NCBI GenBank assembly: GCA_018269055.1
Contig: JAFDVI010000004.1
Location: forward strand, 462,359-526,358
Length of the DNA: 64,000 nt
Source of the DNA: Acidobacteriota bacterium
GTDB lineage: Bacteria; Acidobacteriota; Blastocatellia; RBC074
Direction: 5' to 3'
Of the stretch, positions 9,557-17,555 are shown piece by piece (positions within the stretch are counted from its first letter, which is position 1; each line of letters opens with the position of its first letter). Made by a program: the position numbers and the translations under genes. The notes beneath the pieces are model-generated. The model was not told where the DNA came from and made no database searches. It saw only the letters and a list, made by a program, of their open reading frames with translations.

Positions 9557-11731
9557 TCATTTTCTCTTCGGCGCAACCAAATCTTTCACCATCTTTTTCC
9601 AATCCTCAGACGACATGGTCTTGCGTTTTTCCTGCTCGGCGGCGGCAATGACCAGTTCTTTGATTGTTGGCAGTATCGCGAATTCAACGGCAGCCCTTGG
9701 CATTACAGCCTCGTCGAGTTGCTTCAGTTTGGCCATTCGCCAACTTTCAGGGGGAGTTTCGCCTTTGGTCAGAAATTGCAATGATTCTTCCCCCATTTGC
9801 CCCAAAGCGATCAGATCATTCGCAAAAAGCAAACTGTCAGAGAGTCCAGCGGATTCCTGCGCAAACACACGCAATCGTTGGCCTGCGTTGGCCCACCTCA
9901 CAAAATAAAACAAGGTCGCCGCATGCGGCTGCACCACGAATTTGCCCTGCCGAGCAGAGTCTTGGCTATTCGGCAAATCTTTGTATAAGAACTGTTCAAC
10001 CGAAGCCGCAAATTTTCTCCCGACTTGACTGTCGGCGCGTGCAATATCCACCAACCGTGTCAGCGGCGTGAATTGCGTAGCCTTTTGCATGGCGCCGCGC
10101 TTATAGCGTTTCACCGGTTCCACAATGTCTACCAAAGATTTAACCGCTTCGACCGCATCATCACGTTGGGCCAGTTCGCCGCCTAGCAATCGCCGAATCA
10201 TCGCAGGCTGATTTCTGTCGTGCAGCAAGCCTACATCTTCCAGTTGGACGCTGACCACAGCCAACCGCCGATACATATCGTCAACATCTTTGACTTCGCG
10301 CGGAGACCAGAAGCGTTCCGCAATCGCCGCCGTCCGAGGCCAGATGCGCGAATCTATCGTTTCCGGCGAAGTCCATTCCGACCACATTGTCGCTTCGCCG
10401 CCTAGAATCAGTTTTTGCTCTTCGGCGGTCAGCGCGGTGTTTTCAGGAATCGGGTCGTTCAAATAGTGGTCACGCGTCGGATACATCAGGTCAATGTAAT
10501 ACCCGTTCGACAGAATTCCGGTGTAGCCTTGTTTGGCCGCCGAAGCCAGACTTTCCTGCCCGCGCCACGATTGAACGACGATGTTTTTGGGGATGTCCGG
10601 ATGCACGACTTCATCCCAGCCAATCATCTTCTTGCCGTGTTTGGTGACGATGGCCGCAACGCGTTTGTTGAAATAGGCCTGCAAAGCGTGATTGTCGGCC
10701 AGGCCTTTTTCTTTCATAAAAGCCTGAATCTTCGGATTCTCTTTCCAGTGATGTGCTTCGACTTCATCGCCGCCGATGTGCATGTATGCGTCTGGAAACA
10801 GCGCGGCCATCTCGCCAAAAAATCCGTCCAGTAATTGGTACAGCTTTTCATTCGTCGGATCAAAAACCGGCTCGAAAATTCCCCACTTGCGTTCGATCTG
10901 GTACGGGCCGGGTTTGCTGGCCAGTTCCGGATGGCTGACAAACCACGAAGTCGTGTGTCCAGGCATATCGAATTCCGGCACCACGCGAATGCCGCGCATT
11001 CGTGCGTATTCGATGATTTCGCGCATCTCGGCTTGGGTATAAAAGTTCCCATCCGAACCTTTCAGATGAAGTTCCGGGTATTTTTTGCTTTCGATGCGGA
11101 AGCCCTGATCTTCGGTGATGTGCAGATGCAGCACATTCAATTTCACCGCAGCCATGCCGTCCAGATTGCGCTTGATGACCTCCATCGGTTGCCAGTGGCG
11201 GCCAATGTCAATCATCAACCCTCGCCACGGGAACCGCGGTTTGTCATCAATGCTGACTGCCGGAATAAAAAAGCCATCTTTGTCGCCGCTGAGTAATTGC
11301 AGAAATGTTTCCAAACCGCGAATCGCGCCGACCACCGTTGGCGCTTTCATCGCTGCTTGCGAATTTGTGACTTCCAGCGAATAGGTTTCGTTTTCATCAA
11401 CTGCAGGAATCGGTTTGCCCGCCGATTGGCATTCAATCACCAGCGCAGCTTTTGTTGAATCACTTGCCAGCCCACGAGCAAATGTGAACCCAGTACGTGC
11501 CTCCAATCGCCGCGCCATACGATCAATCGCCGCTGTCAATCGCACATCGTTATGACCGTGGACGGCCACGGTAAATGAATCGTTGACCAGTAACCTGCCG
11601 GCATTGAATCGCACCGAAGCAGGCACAGGCATCAAATTGTGCTGCGGTGTTTCGGCGAGTTGTACGTTTTGAGCCGACACATTGAATGACAGGAACAGGA
11701 CAAACGCGACAAGAGTGTTCTTGATTGCCAT
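9557..11731 (-). CDS. Family 20 beta-N-acetylhexosaminidase, exported
   Basis: A 724-residue glycoside hydrolase of family GH20, which removes terminal GlcNAc or GalNAc from chitin fragments, peptidoglycan or glycoconjugates by substrate-assisted catalysis. A signal peptide covers about 1-20 (ending NVSA). A GH20b-like N-terminal domain (about 33-165) precedes the TIM barrel, which starts at FPWRGLMIDIGRHW. The catalytic Asp-Glu pair is D322-E323 in HIGGDEVEAHH. Other family marks are VLHLHITEDQGFR and VPEFDMPGHT. A C-terminal helical region of about 200 residues extends beyond the usual barrel. It lies upstream of TonB receptor 2 on the same strand, consistent with a glycan-use role. A weak GGAAAA precedes the ATG. 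Confidence 0.93.
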   Translation of the reverse strand: MAIKNTLVAFVLFLSFNVSAQNVQLAETPQHNLMPVPASVRFNAGRLLVNDSFTVAVHGHNDVRLTAAIDRMARRLEARTGFTFARGLASDSTKAALVIECQSAGKPIPAVDENETYSLEVTNSQAAMKAPTVVGAIRGLETFLQLLSGDKDGFFIPAVSIDDKPRFPWRGLMIDIGRHWQPMEVIKRNLDGMAAVKLNVLHLHITEDQGFRIESKKYPELHLKGSDGNFYTQAEMREIIEYARMRGIRVVPEFDMPGHTTSWFVSHPELASKPGPYQIERKWGIFEPVFDPTNEKLYQLLDGFFGEMAALFPDAYMHIGGDEVEAHHWKENPKIQAFMKEKGLADNHALQAYFNKRVAAIVTKHGKKMIGWDEVVHPDIPKNIVVQSWRGQESLASAAKQGYTGILSNGYYIDLMYPTRDHYLNDPIPENTALTAEEQKLILGGEATMWSEWTSPETIDSRIWPRTAAIAERFWSPREVKDVDDMYRRLAVVSVQLEDVGLLHDRNQPAMIRRLLGGELAQRDDAVEAVKSLVDIVEPVKRYKRGAMQKATQFTPLTRLVDIARADSQVGRKFAASVEQFLYKDLPNSQDSARQGKFVVQPHAATLFYFVRWANAGQRLRVFAQESAGLSDSLLFANDLIALGQMGEESLQFLTKGETPPESWRMAKLKQLDEAVMPRAAVEFAILPTIKELVIAAAEQEKRKTMSSEDWKKMVKDLVAPKRK

Positions 11732-11829
11732 AGAGATTTTCCGTTTTCCGCAGTTTTAGTGAAGGGTGAGCGTGAGCTTAAAGGCTGAGAAAACCTGCGT
11801 CAACGTTATCGTATCGTCGCTGCTCAGAG

Positions 11830-11940
11830 GGTGTAAAAGAAGTTTACGGAACAGACGGAAATAACGGAATAGACAGATATGGATCTTCCCTTGTTTCTGT
11901 TTGTTCAGTTATTTCCGTTTGTTCCGTCATTTTTCACACC
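11830..11940. repeat. Palindrome built from 9-bp units
   Basis: The core arms are 11846-11865 (ACGGAACAGACGGAAATAAC) and 11908-11927, complementary at 19 of 20 positions. An outer GGTGT/ACACC pair closes at 11830 and 11940. Each arm is itself periodic: successive units resemble CGGAACAGA, CGGAAATAA, CGGAATAGA. It lies between the MpaB-like and GH20 genes, both on the minus strand. Confidence 0.7.
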
Positions 11941-11993
11941 TTTCATTACAGGCTTAACTCGAGGGCCTGAACAGTCATGTCGCATTGATAATC

Positions 11994-12860
11994 TCAGTTT
12001 TCGATATTCGCATTTTCTACAAGCGTCGCCCCCAACTCTTCCGTACGATATCCGTTGGGGTAACTTCGGTGTTTCATCTGGCTGCGGAAAAACGGATGGC
12101 TGCGTTCCGGCAATTGGCGAACAAGGCGAGCGCGCAAGCGCAACGCACCTTCGACCAGGTTGCGCGTAAATTGCGATGGTTGCGGAAATCCAAACGCGGC
12201 GCACAACCGGTCATCCATCAAGGCGTACACAAACGGCGATCCCAATTTCCACAATGGTTTTGGCAACAGCCAGGACAGAAATAGATTCCGCGTCGCTTCG
12301 GCAGTGCGACGGCTGGCATCGGAATACCGAAAGCGCGATTGTTCGTATTCAATGTTGAACCGCTCGTATTCTGCAAAGCTTTCCGGAATGTCTTGAATCC
12401 CCATTCGCTTGCCGACTTCGCGCCAGAAATAAAACAGCCCCAGCCGTTCCTGTTCGACCATTGGCCGCCAGCCGAAACGATCAATCCAGCGAATCGGTTC
12501 GAAGATAAAGGTCGAAAGCACATATCGAAAATCGTCGTTCGCGATTTTGAACCGGCCATGCAGGCTGTTCATGCGATCAAGCGCCCGGCGACCCTGTTCG
12601 CTGTCATACCCGAATTCGTAAATCTGACTCATGATCAGATCGGTATCGTCGTAGCGTTTCTGTGCGCGCTGTTTGAATTCGCCGGTTCGATCCAGCAGCG
12701 AACCGATGCTCGGCACAGCAAAGGTGCGGAACAATGCAAATTCCAACGAGCGAACCATATCGAACGGAAATTCATGCGCCGCCGCCAGAAACATTATCCG
12801 TTGATGATCGCCTACGGGATCAAGCGTCAGAATTTCCTGCAACGCTTTGTGTTTGGGCAT
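11994..12860 (-). CDS. MpaB-family oxygenase-like protein (DUF2236)
   Basis: 288 residues that match the ER-bound oxygenase MpaB / rubber oxygenase Lcp catalytic family in its bacterial short form. Recognisable segments are FPFDMVRSLEFALFRTF (about 31-47), LLDRTGEFKQRAQKRYDDT, GRRALDRMNSLHGRFKI and NDDFRYVLSTFIFEPIRW. Some members bind b-type haem through conserved histidines and an arginine; the histidine in NSLHGRF is a candidate ligand. No signal peptide or clear membrane segment was seen. The substrate is unknown. The DUF1203 gene lies 74 bp upstream on the same strand, and co-transcription is possible. Confidence 0.8.
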   Translation of the reverse strand: MPKHKALQEILTLDPVGDHQRIMFLAAAHEFPFDMVRSLEFALFRTFAVPSIGSLLDRTGEFKQRAQKRYDDTDLIMSQIYEFGYDSEQGRRALDRMNSLHGRFKIANDDFRYVLSTFIFEPIRWIDRFGWRPMVEQERLGLFYFWREVGKRMGIQDIPESFAEYERFNIEYEQSRFRYSDASRRTAEATRNLFLSWLLPKPLWKLGSPFVYALMDDRLCAAFGFPQPSQFTRNLVEGALRLRARLVRQLPERSHPFFRSQMKHRSYPNGYRTEELGATLVENANIEN

Positions 12861-12934
12861 ATCGTCTCCAAGGTGAGATTGATGGAAAAGCGTTCGATGG
12901 TACGAGACGGTTCGCCCGACCGGATTTCATCGCC

Positions 12935-13420
12935 TCACAATTCAGCCAAGCCGCTTCGATCTATCTGAAACATAAAACAGCCATAACCGAGATTCCGTGC
13001 GTGCAGGTATTGAATCGCCGGATTCGCAAACATCTCGCTGATGACATCTTCCACGATGCGCTGGCCGACGGCTTGCGCATCCAGAATACGATCATCGCTG
13101 GAATATCCGCGCAACACGACCGCCGAGCGCGGAAAATCTGCTGGGTAGACCGAATCGTCGTCGTACGGTTGGCAGGTTCGCTCGTGCACAAAGATCGGGC
13201 CGGTTTCGGCGTACGGTTGATTGGATTCAAACGGGCGATGCGCCAACAGGATCACGCCTTCTTCGGGTTGCGATAGTGTCAGGCAAACACGGCATTGATG
13301 CGGATTGCCATCTCGAACCACTTCCAGCGAATTGCCGAAACGATCCACGCGAGTTTGCCGGGCGGCTTCTGCCACTTCCGGCGACAAGGGACGAATTTGA
13401 AAATTGAATTGTGTCTTCAT
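12935..13420 (-). CDS. DUF1203 family protein
   Basis: 161 residues that read as the DUF1203 family: an N-terminal beta part (FQIRPLSPEVAEAARQ), the central VCLTLSQPEEGVILLAHRPF and GPIFVHERTCQPY, and VVLRGYSSDDRILDA near the C-terminus. The biochemical function of the family is not known to me. It appears cytosolic, with no signal or membrane segment. It lies between the CoA lyase and the MpaB-like gene on the same strand. Confidence 0.8.
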   Translation of the reverse strand: MKTQFNFQIRPLSPEVAEAARQTRVDRFGNSLEVVRDGNPHQCRVCLTLSQPEEGVILLAHRPFESNQPYAETGPIFVHERTCQPYDDDSVYPADFPRSAVVLRGYSSDDRILDAQAVGQRIVEDVISEMFANPAIQYLHARNLGYGCFMFQIDRSGLAEL

Positions 13421-13481
13421 AGGTCGAGATCGTAGCGGGTTTTCCCTCTCCGTTCTCGCCGAAATCGGACATCGAATTTAA

Positions 13482-13540
13482 TGCAGAAGCCCGCACGCAG
13501 TAAGGGCGCATAACACACTTACTCCGTGCGTGTTTCTGCA
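13482..13540. repeat. TGCAGAAGCC palindrome, copy 1
   Basis: Arms 13482-13504 and 13518-13540 pair at 20 of 23 positions plus one G-T, with loop 13505-13517. Its left arm resembles the perfect hairpin at 28143-28199, and its right arm (reversed) resembles 28113-28141. The right arm overlaps the 3' end of the CoA lyase gene, encoding its last six residues (AETRTE) and the stop. Confidence 0.75.
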
Positions 13541-14367
13541 ATTTGATATTTTTTCGCCACATCCAGAATCCGTTGTGCAGCACGGGCGTGCAGTGGCTCG
13601 ATCAACTGCCCTTCAAACTGGACGGCAGCCAATCCGCGAGCCAGCGCGTCATTCATTGCCACGACGATTTTGCGAGCCTGCGCGATTTCTGCTTCCGAAG
13701 GCGCAAAGATTTCGTTGGTGATGGCAATGTGCGAAGGGTGAATAATCGCGCGGCCATCGTAACCAAGATTGCGCGCGCGTTCACTGTCACGGCGCAGCCC
13801 CTCCAAGTCGGGAATCGAAAAATATGGCGCGTCATACGCATCAATGCCAGCAGCCCGCGCGGAATACAGCATGCGCGAACGAGCGACCAGCAACTCCGGC
13901 TCGCCTTCCGTCAGCCGCCCGCGTGTCAGCACGGTGAAATCCGCCGAGCCAAATATCAGCCCATCCATCGCTTTACTTGCGTCAGCAATCGCCGGGCAAT
14001 TCAAAATCCCGCGCGGAGATTCGATCATCGCAATCACGCGCTGCTGGCGGGTCAACAAGGAAACCAACGCCGCGACCTCCTCCGGGTGCTCGACTTTGGG
14101 CAACACTGCGCCATAAGCCTTGCTGGCCGAAATGGCTTTCGCGTCGTCTTCGCCAAAACCAGTATCGAATCGGTTGACTCGTACAAAAACAGGTTTTCCT
14201 CCAAACTCAACGTCGCCGAGCATTCGCATCACGGTTTGCCGAGCTTCGGCTTTGCGATCAGGCGAAACCGCGTCTTCCAGGTCGAGAATCAAGGCATCGG
14301 CATCCGTATCGCGCGCTTTCAGCATCATCTTTTCCGACACGCCGGGAACGAACAACAAACTTCGCAT
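13519..14367 (-). CDS. HpcH/HpaI-type CoA ester lyase (CitE-like)
   Basis: 282 residues of the citrate lyase beta / malyl-CoA lyase family, cytosolic TIM-barrel enzymes that cleave or hydrolyse beta-hydroxyacyl-CoA such as malyl-, citramalyl- or methylmalyl-CoA. Motifs: RSLLFVPGVSEKM at the start, the metal-site segment LILDLEDAVSP, VFVRVNRFDTG, a glutamate in MIESPRGIL, and GSADFT. The start ATG overlaps the stop of the MaoC gene (ATGA), so the two are probably translationally coupled. Hydratase plus lyase suggests sequential hydration and cleavage of an unsaturated dicarboxyl-CoA such as mesaconyl-CoA; this is inference. The extreme C-terminus comes from a repeat. Confidence 0.88.
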   Translation of the reverse strand: MRSLLFVPGVSEKMMLKARDTDADALILDLEDAVSPDRKAEARQTVMRMLGDVEFGGKPVFVRVNRFDTGFGEDDAKAISASKAYGAVLPKVEHPEEVAALVSLLTRQQRVIAMIESPRGILNCPAIADASKAMDGLIFGSADFTVLTRGRLTEGEPELLVARSRMLYSARAAGIDAYDAPYFSIPDLEGLRRDSERARNLGYDGRAIIHPSHIAITNEIFAPSEAEIAQARKIVVAMNDALARGLAAVQFEGQLIEPLHARAAQRILDVAKKYQIAETRTE

Positions 14368-14819
14368 CAGGCTTGGCTCCTTTTCGGGATCAGCACTCGG
14401 CGACGCAACGTCAACACGACTTCGCCGTTTTGATTGCGTCCGCGCGTTTCGACGTACACCACGCCGCGATCCGGTTTGCTTTGCGATTCGCGAATGTCCA
14501 ACACCTCGGTTTCGGCGTAAATCGTGTCGCCGTGAAAGCTCGGCAGGACGTGTTTGACGCTTTCGTACTCCAGATTGGCGATGGCGTGTAAACTGACATC
14601 GTTGACCGACATTCCCACGACCAGACTGAAAATGAAGGTGCCGTTGACCAATCGCCGCCCGTGTTGCGTGCTTTGTGCATAATGTTCGTCAATGTGCAGC
14701 GGGTTTTGGTTCATTGTCATCAGGCTGAACCAGGTGTCATCAAACTCCGTCACCGTGCGACCCGGCCAATGTTTGTACACATCGCCAACGGTGAAATCTT
14801 CCAGATATCTTCCTGCCAT
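14367..14819 (-). CDS. MaoC-family acyl-CoA hydratase
   Basis: 150 residues with a single hot-dog fold, hydrating an enoyl-CoA or mesaconyl-CoA-type substrate. The hydratase-2 motif is visible around NQNPLHIDEHYA (about 37-48), with the usual Asp/Asn and His. The ATG at 14819 (MAGRYLEDF) is chosen because GGAG lies 5 bases upstream and the longer in-frame extension is not conserved in character. It overlaps the CoA lyase start by ATGA. The acyl-CoA dehydrogenase upstream on the same strand is separated by the 309-bp stretch holding element B. The three probably act in one CoA-thioester pathway. Confidence 0.88.
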   Translation of the reverse strand: MAGRYLEDFTVGDVYKHWPGRTVTEFDDTWFSLMTMNQNPLHIDEHYAQSTQHGRRLVNGTFIFSLVVGMSVNDVSLHAIANLEYESVKHVLPSFHGDTIYAETEVLDIRESQSKPDRGVVYVETRGRNQNGEVVLTLRRRVLIPKRSQA

Positions 14820-14891
14820 AGTTTCTCCGTTTTGCCCACGAAGCCACACAAAGGAAGGAACGGATGTTTTGTTGCAACGACTCTGTTTCTT

Positions 14892-15066
14892 CGCCGCGCT
14901 AGCGGCGGTTGAATTTAGCCGTGGGTGAAACCCACGGAAGCAAGCCCGGTTTCTCCACGTCGCGTCAGCGACGTTTGAATTCAGGCGTCGCTGACGCGAC
15001 GCAAAAATCTATCTTGCCTTTCCCGGCGTCGAAACGCCGGGCTAATATCAACCGCCACTCTGTGGC
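14892..15066. repeat. Composite double-hairpin repeat, element B (three units)
   Basis: Unit 1 (minus): stem CGCCGC 14892-14897 / GCGGCG 14902-14907, linker, stem CCGTGGGT 14919-14926 / ACCCACGG 14930-14937. Unit 2 (minus): 14957-14963 / 14968-14974 and 14985-14991 / 14996-15002. Unit 3 (plus): CCCGGCGT 15022-15029 / ACGCCGGG 15034-15041, linker CTAATATCAACC 15042-15053, stem GCCAC 15054-15058 / GTGGC 15062-15066. The linkers of units 1 and 3 are inverted and complementary at 12 of 14 positions. The rest of the 14820-15128 gap holds only flanking short motifs (CACGAAGCCACAC near 14836, CTTCGTGCGACTTCGCGG near 15100), themselves inverted. Confidence 0.8.
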
Positions 15067-15128
15067 AAAACAAAAATGAACAGTTACATTTTGGTTTTCT
15101 TCGTGCGACTTCGCGGAAGGCTTCTTTC

Positions 15129-16298
15129 TTACACTTTGTACTTTGCGATCAGGCCTTTGGCGATGATCAACCGTTGAAGTTCGTTTGTTCCGCCGCCGAT
15201 GATCAGCAGCGGCGCGTCGCGGTAATAGCGTTCAACGCGGAAATCTTTCGCGTACCCGTTCCCGCCGTGCACGCGCATCGCCAGCAGCGCGACTTCTTGC
15301 GCGGTTTCTGTGGCGAACAGCTTTGCCATTCCCGCTTCCAGGTCGCAGCGTTCGCCTCGATCCTTCTTTTCCGCTGCGGAACGAACCAACAAGCGTGCGG
15401 CTTCGATCTTCGTGCCCATTTCGGCCAGCATAATCTGGATCGTCTGATGTTCGGCGATGGCTTTGCCGAAAGTGCGGCGCTGTTGTGCGTAATGAATTGC
15501 GTCTTCAAACGCCGCCTGCGCCAACCCGACGCCGCGCGCGGCGACGTTGATGCGCTCGCTTTCCAGGCCCGTCATAATTTGTTTGAATCCTTCGCCTTCG
15601 CGCCCGCCGATCAGGTTATCCGCCGGAACATAGAAATCTTCAAACAACAGTTCGCAGGTTTCGACGCCTTTGTAACCGAGTTTGTCAATGTCGCGCTGGA
15701 CGGTGAAACCCGCGCCGCCTTTTTCAACAATGAAGGCAGAAATGCCCTTGTGCGCGGGCTGCGCTGTCGGGTCGGTTTTCGCCGCCAGCACGAAGGTGTT
15801 GCCGTAACGCCCGTTGGTGATCCACATCTTGGAACCGTTGATGACGTATCCATCTCCTTTGGCGCTTTTGCGCACCGCAGTCGTTCGCAAATTCTGCACG
15901 TCGGTTCCGGCATCGGATTCTGTCAACGCCAACCCGCCCCGCCGTTCGCCGGTTGCCATTTCGGGCAAAAACCGTTGCTTCTGTTCTTCTGTGCCGAAGC
16001 GACTGATGATGTCACAACATACTGAATGCGTGCCGATGGGACCAACCAGACTCATCCAGCCGCGCGCCAGTTCCTCCATCATCAGCGCGTAGGTCGTGTA
16101 GCTGAGCGCCAAACCGCCAAACTCTTCCGGCACATTCGCGCCAAACAGTCCCAACTTTTTCATGCTTTCGACCAGCGCGTGCGGGTATTCGTTATCGTGT
16201 TCCAGCTTGCTGGCCGTCGGCAGCACTTCGCGTTCGACAAATTCGCGCAGGCTGCGAACGATTTGTTGCTGCGTTTCATCAAGTTCGATCATTGCCAT
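15129..16298 (-). CDS. Acyl-CoA dehydrogenase (isovaleryl-/long-chain-type active site)
   Basis: 389 residues, full length for a FAD-dependent acyl-CoA dehydrogenase introducing an alpha-beta double bond. Marks are ALTESDAGTDVQNLRT (about 124-139), WITNGRYGNTFVLAA, the GYKGVETCELLFEDFYVP strand and the C-terminal YYRDAPLLIIGGGTNELQR. The residue before GTNE is glycine, not the glutamate of MCAD-type enzymes. The likely base is the glutamate of LESERIN (E248, or E246), as in isovaleryl-CoA and long-chain enzymes. No clear ribosome site precedes the ATG. It is first of a CoA gene set with MaoC and CitE-like genes downstream. Confidence 0.93.
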   Translation of the reverse strand: MAMIELDETQQQIVRSLREFVEREVLPTASKLEHDNEYPHALVESMKKLGLFGANVPEEFGGLALSYTTYALMMEELARGWMSLVGPIGTHSVCCDIISRFGTEEQKQRFLPEMATGERRGGLALTESDAGTDVQNLRTTAVRKSAKGDGYVINGSKMWITNGRYGNTFVLAAKTDPTAQPAHKGISAFIVEKGGAGFTVQRDIDKLGYKGVETCELLFEDFYVPADNLIGGREGEGFKQIMTGLESERINVAARGVGLAQAAFEDAIHYAQQRRTFGKAIAEHQTIQIMLAEMGTKIEAARLLVRSAAEKKDRGERCDLEAGMAKLFATETAQEVALLAMRVHGGNGYAKDFRVERYYRDAPLLIIGGGTNELQRLIIAKGLIAKYKV

Positions 16299-16354
16299 AG
16301 TTTTGTAAGGGAGAGTTTTTCACAAAGCCATACGAAAATAGGGAAAAAACATTG

Positions 16355-16435
16355 GACAGGATTTACAAGATTCAACAAGATGAAAAGCTTGATTGATCGG
16401 TGAAACCAATCCTGTGCAATCTTGTAAATCCTGTC
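16355..16435. repeat. Palindrome built from 9-10 bp units (GACAGGATTTACAAGATT)
   Basis: A perfect 18-bp inverted repeat, 16355-16372 with 16418-16435. On the right arm, units ATCCTGTGCA, ATCTTGTAA and ATCCTGTCT follow each other. It sits in the divergent spacer between the acyl-CoA dehydrogenase (minus) and the PhyH gene (plus), so it is not an ordinary terminator. A related palindrome is at 44297-44360. A degenerate CTTCGTG-type arm lies close by at about 16440-16470. Confidence 0.75.
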
Positions 16436-16538
16436 TATTCCTTCGCGTCTTCTTCATGTGCCTTCGTGAACGAAAATGTATTTGCAGTTCGATGAAGCGT
16501 TGCGATTATTGCCATGCCGATGAATACTCCGCAACATC

Positions 16539-17411
16539 ATGCAGACAGAATCTTCCACGCAAACCATCAATCAACATCAAAACCCGGAGTTCCAGAAACT
16601 CTTTCCAGAAGAAGATCGTTTGGCCGCAATGACGCGCGATCTGCGATTTCATCCTGCGCAAATTTCAAATCCGCAGGTGCTGACGCCTGCTCAAATCGAA
16701 GCTTTCAACCGCAACGGTTTCATCTCCGGCATCAGCATTTTCAGCGAAGCGGAAATTGCCGAACATCGCCGATATTTTGACGATCTGCTGGCAAAAGTGC
16801 TGGCTTCGGGACAGGACAATTATTCGATCAAAACGGCGCATTTGCTGTACGGCAAAGTCTACGATCTGCTAACCGAGCCGCGCATCGTCGCTTATGTCAA
16901 AGACCTGCTGGGCGAAAATGTCGTCGGTTGGGGATCGCATTATTTCTGCAAACTGCCGGGCGACGGACGCACCGTAGGCTGGCATCAGGACGCTGGCTAT
17001 TGGCCATTGACGCCTTCAAACGCTGTCACCGTCTGGCTGGCGATTGACGATGCCGACATCGAAAACGCCTGCATGAAATTCATTCCCGGTTCGCATCACT
17101 TCGGCCACCTGACGTATCAACTGACCGAAGACAGCGATCCCAGCATTTTGAATCAAATCGTCCCTGAAGCCGAAACCTTTGGCGCGCCGGTTTACAACGT
17201 GCTCAAAGCCGGTCAGATTTCTGTGCATTCCGATTTGCTGCTGCATGGTTCCGAAGCGAATAATTCAACGCGTCGGCGAAACGGTCTGGCGATTCGATAC
17301 ACCACCGCCGATGTTCGCGCCGGAATGGATTGGAACCAAAAAGGCGTGCTGGTTAGCGGCTCTGACGCTTCAGGTCATTGGAGCAATCCCCCTCGCCCGG
17401 ACAATGATTAA
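16539..17411 (+). CDS. Phytanoyl-CoA dioxygenase (PhyH) family Fe(II)/2-oxoglutarate oxygenase
   Basis: 290 residues. The family hydroxylates substrates using Fe(II), O2 and 2-oxoglutarate. The iron ligands are visible as H149-x-D151 in GWHQDAGYW and a distal histidine, H236, in LLLHGSEANNS. The arginines of RRRNGLAIRY (about 245-254) are placed to bind 2-oxoglutarate. The N-terminal 45 residues are extra and low in conserved character. The presumed start, ATG at 16539, lacks a strong ribosome site. The substrate is unknown. The downstream sulfatase fusion is 144 bp away on the same strand. Confidence 0.9.
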   Translation: MQTESSTQTINQHQNPEFQKLFPEEDRLAAMTRDLRFHPAQISNPQVLTPAQIEAFNRNGFISGISIFSEAEIAEHRRYFDDLLAKVLASGQDNYSIKTAHLLYGKVYDLLTEPRIVAYVKDLLGENVVGWGSHYFCKLPGDGRTVGWHQDAGYWPLTPSNAVTVWLAIDDADIENACMKFIPGSHHFGHLTYQLTEDSDPSILNQIVPEAETFGAPVYNVLKAGQISVHSDLLLHGSEANNSTRRRNGLAIRYTTADVRAGMDWNQKGVLVSGSDASGHWSNPPRPDND

Positions 17412-17426
17412 GCGACAAGAAAATTA

Positions 17427-17509
17427 ACTACGAATGAACACGAATGTTCACGAATAATTACAACCTGAATCGGGTTGATCATTCGTGTCTATTCGTGAGT
17501 ATTCGTAGT
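17427..17509. repeat. Palindrome built from 10-bp units (ATTCGTGTCT type)
   Basis: Right arm units ATTCGTGTCT, ATTCGTGAGT, ATTCGTAG have exact 10-bp spacing. The left arm carries the imperfect complement (ACTACGAATGAACACGAAT and on). The inner stem is CAACC 17461-17465 / GGTTG 17473-17477. It fills most of the gap between the PhyH and sulfatase-fusion genes. Confidence 0.7.
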
Positions 17510-17555
17510 TTCTCTTCCCGGCAAACTTCAAACTCAATCACCCCAAAGGCAAGTT

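Noticed and set aside
14661-14928. Plus-strand frames running through the MaoC start and element B
   Set aside because: They run through the reverse of the MaoC gene and into the repeat, with no protein character.
14892-15066. CRISPR-like array
   Set aside because: Units are inverted relative to each other, hairpin sequences vary, there are no equal-length spacers and no cas genes.
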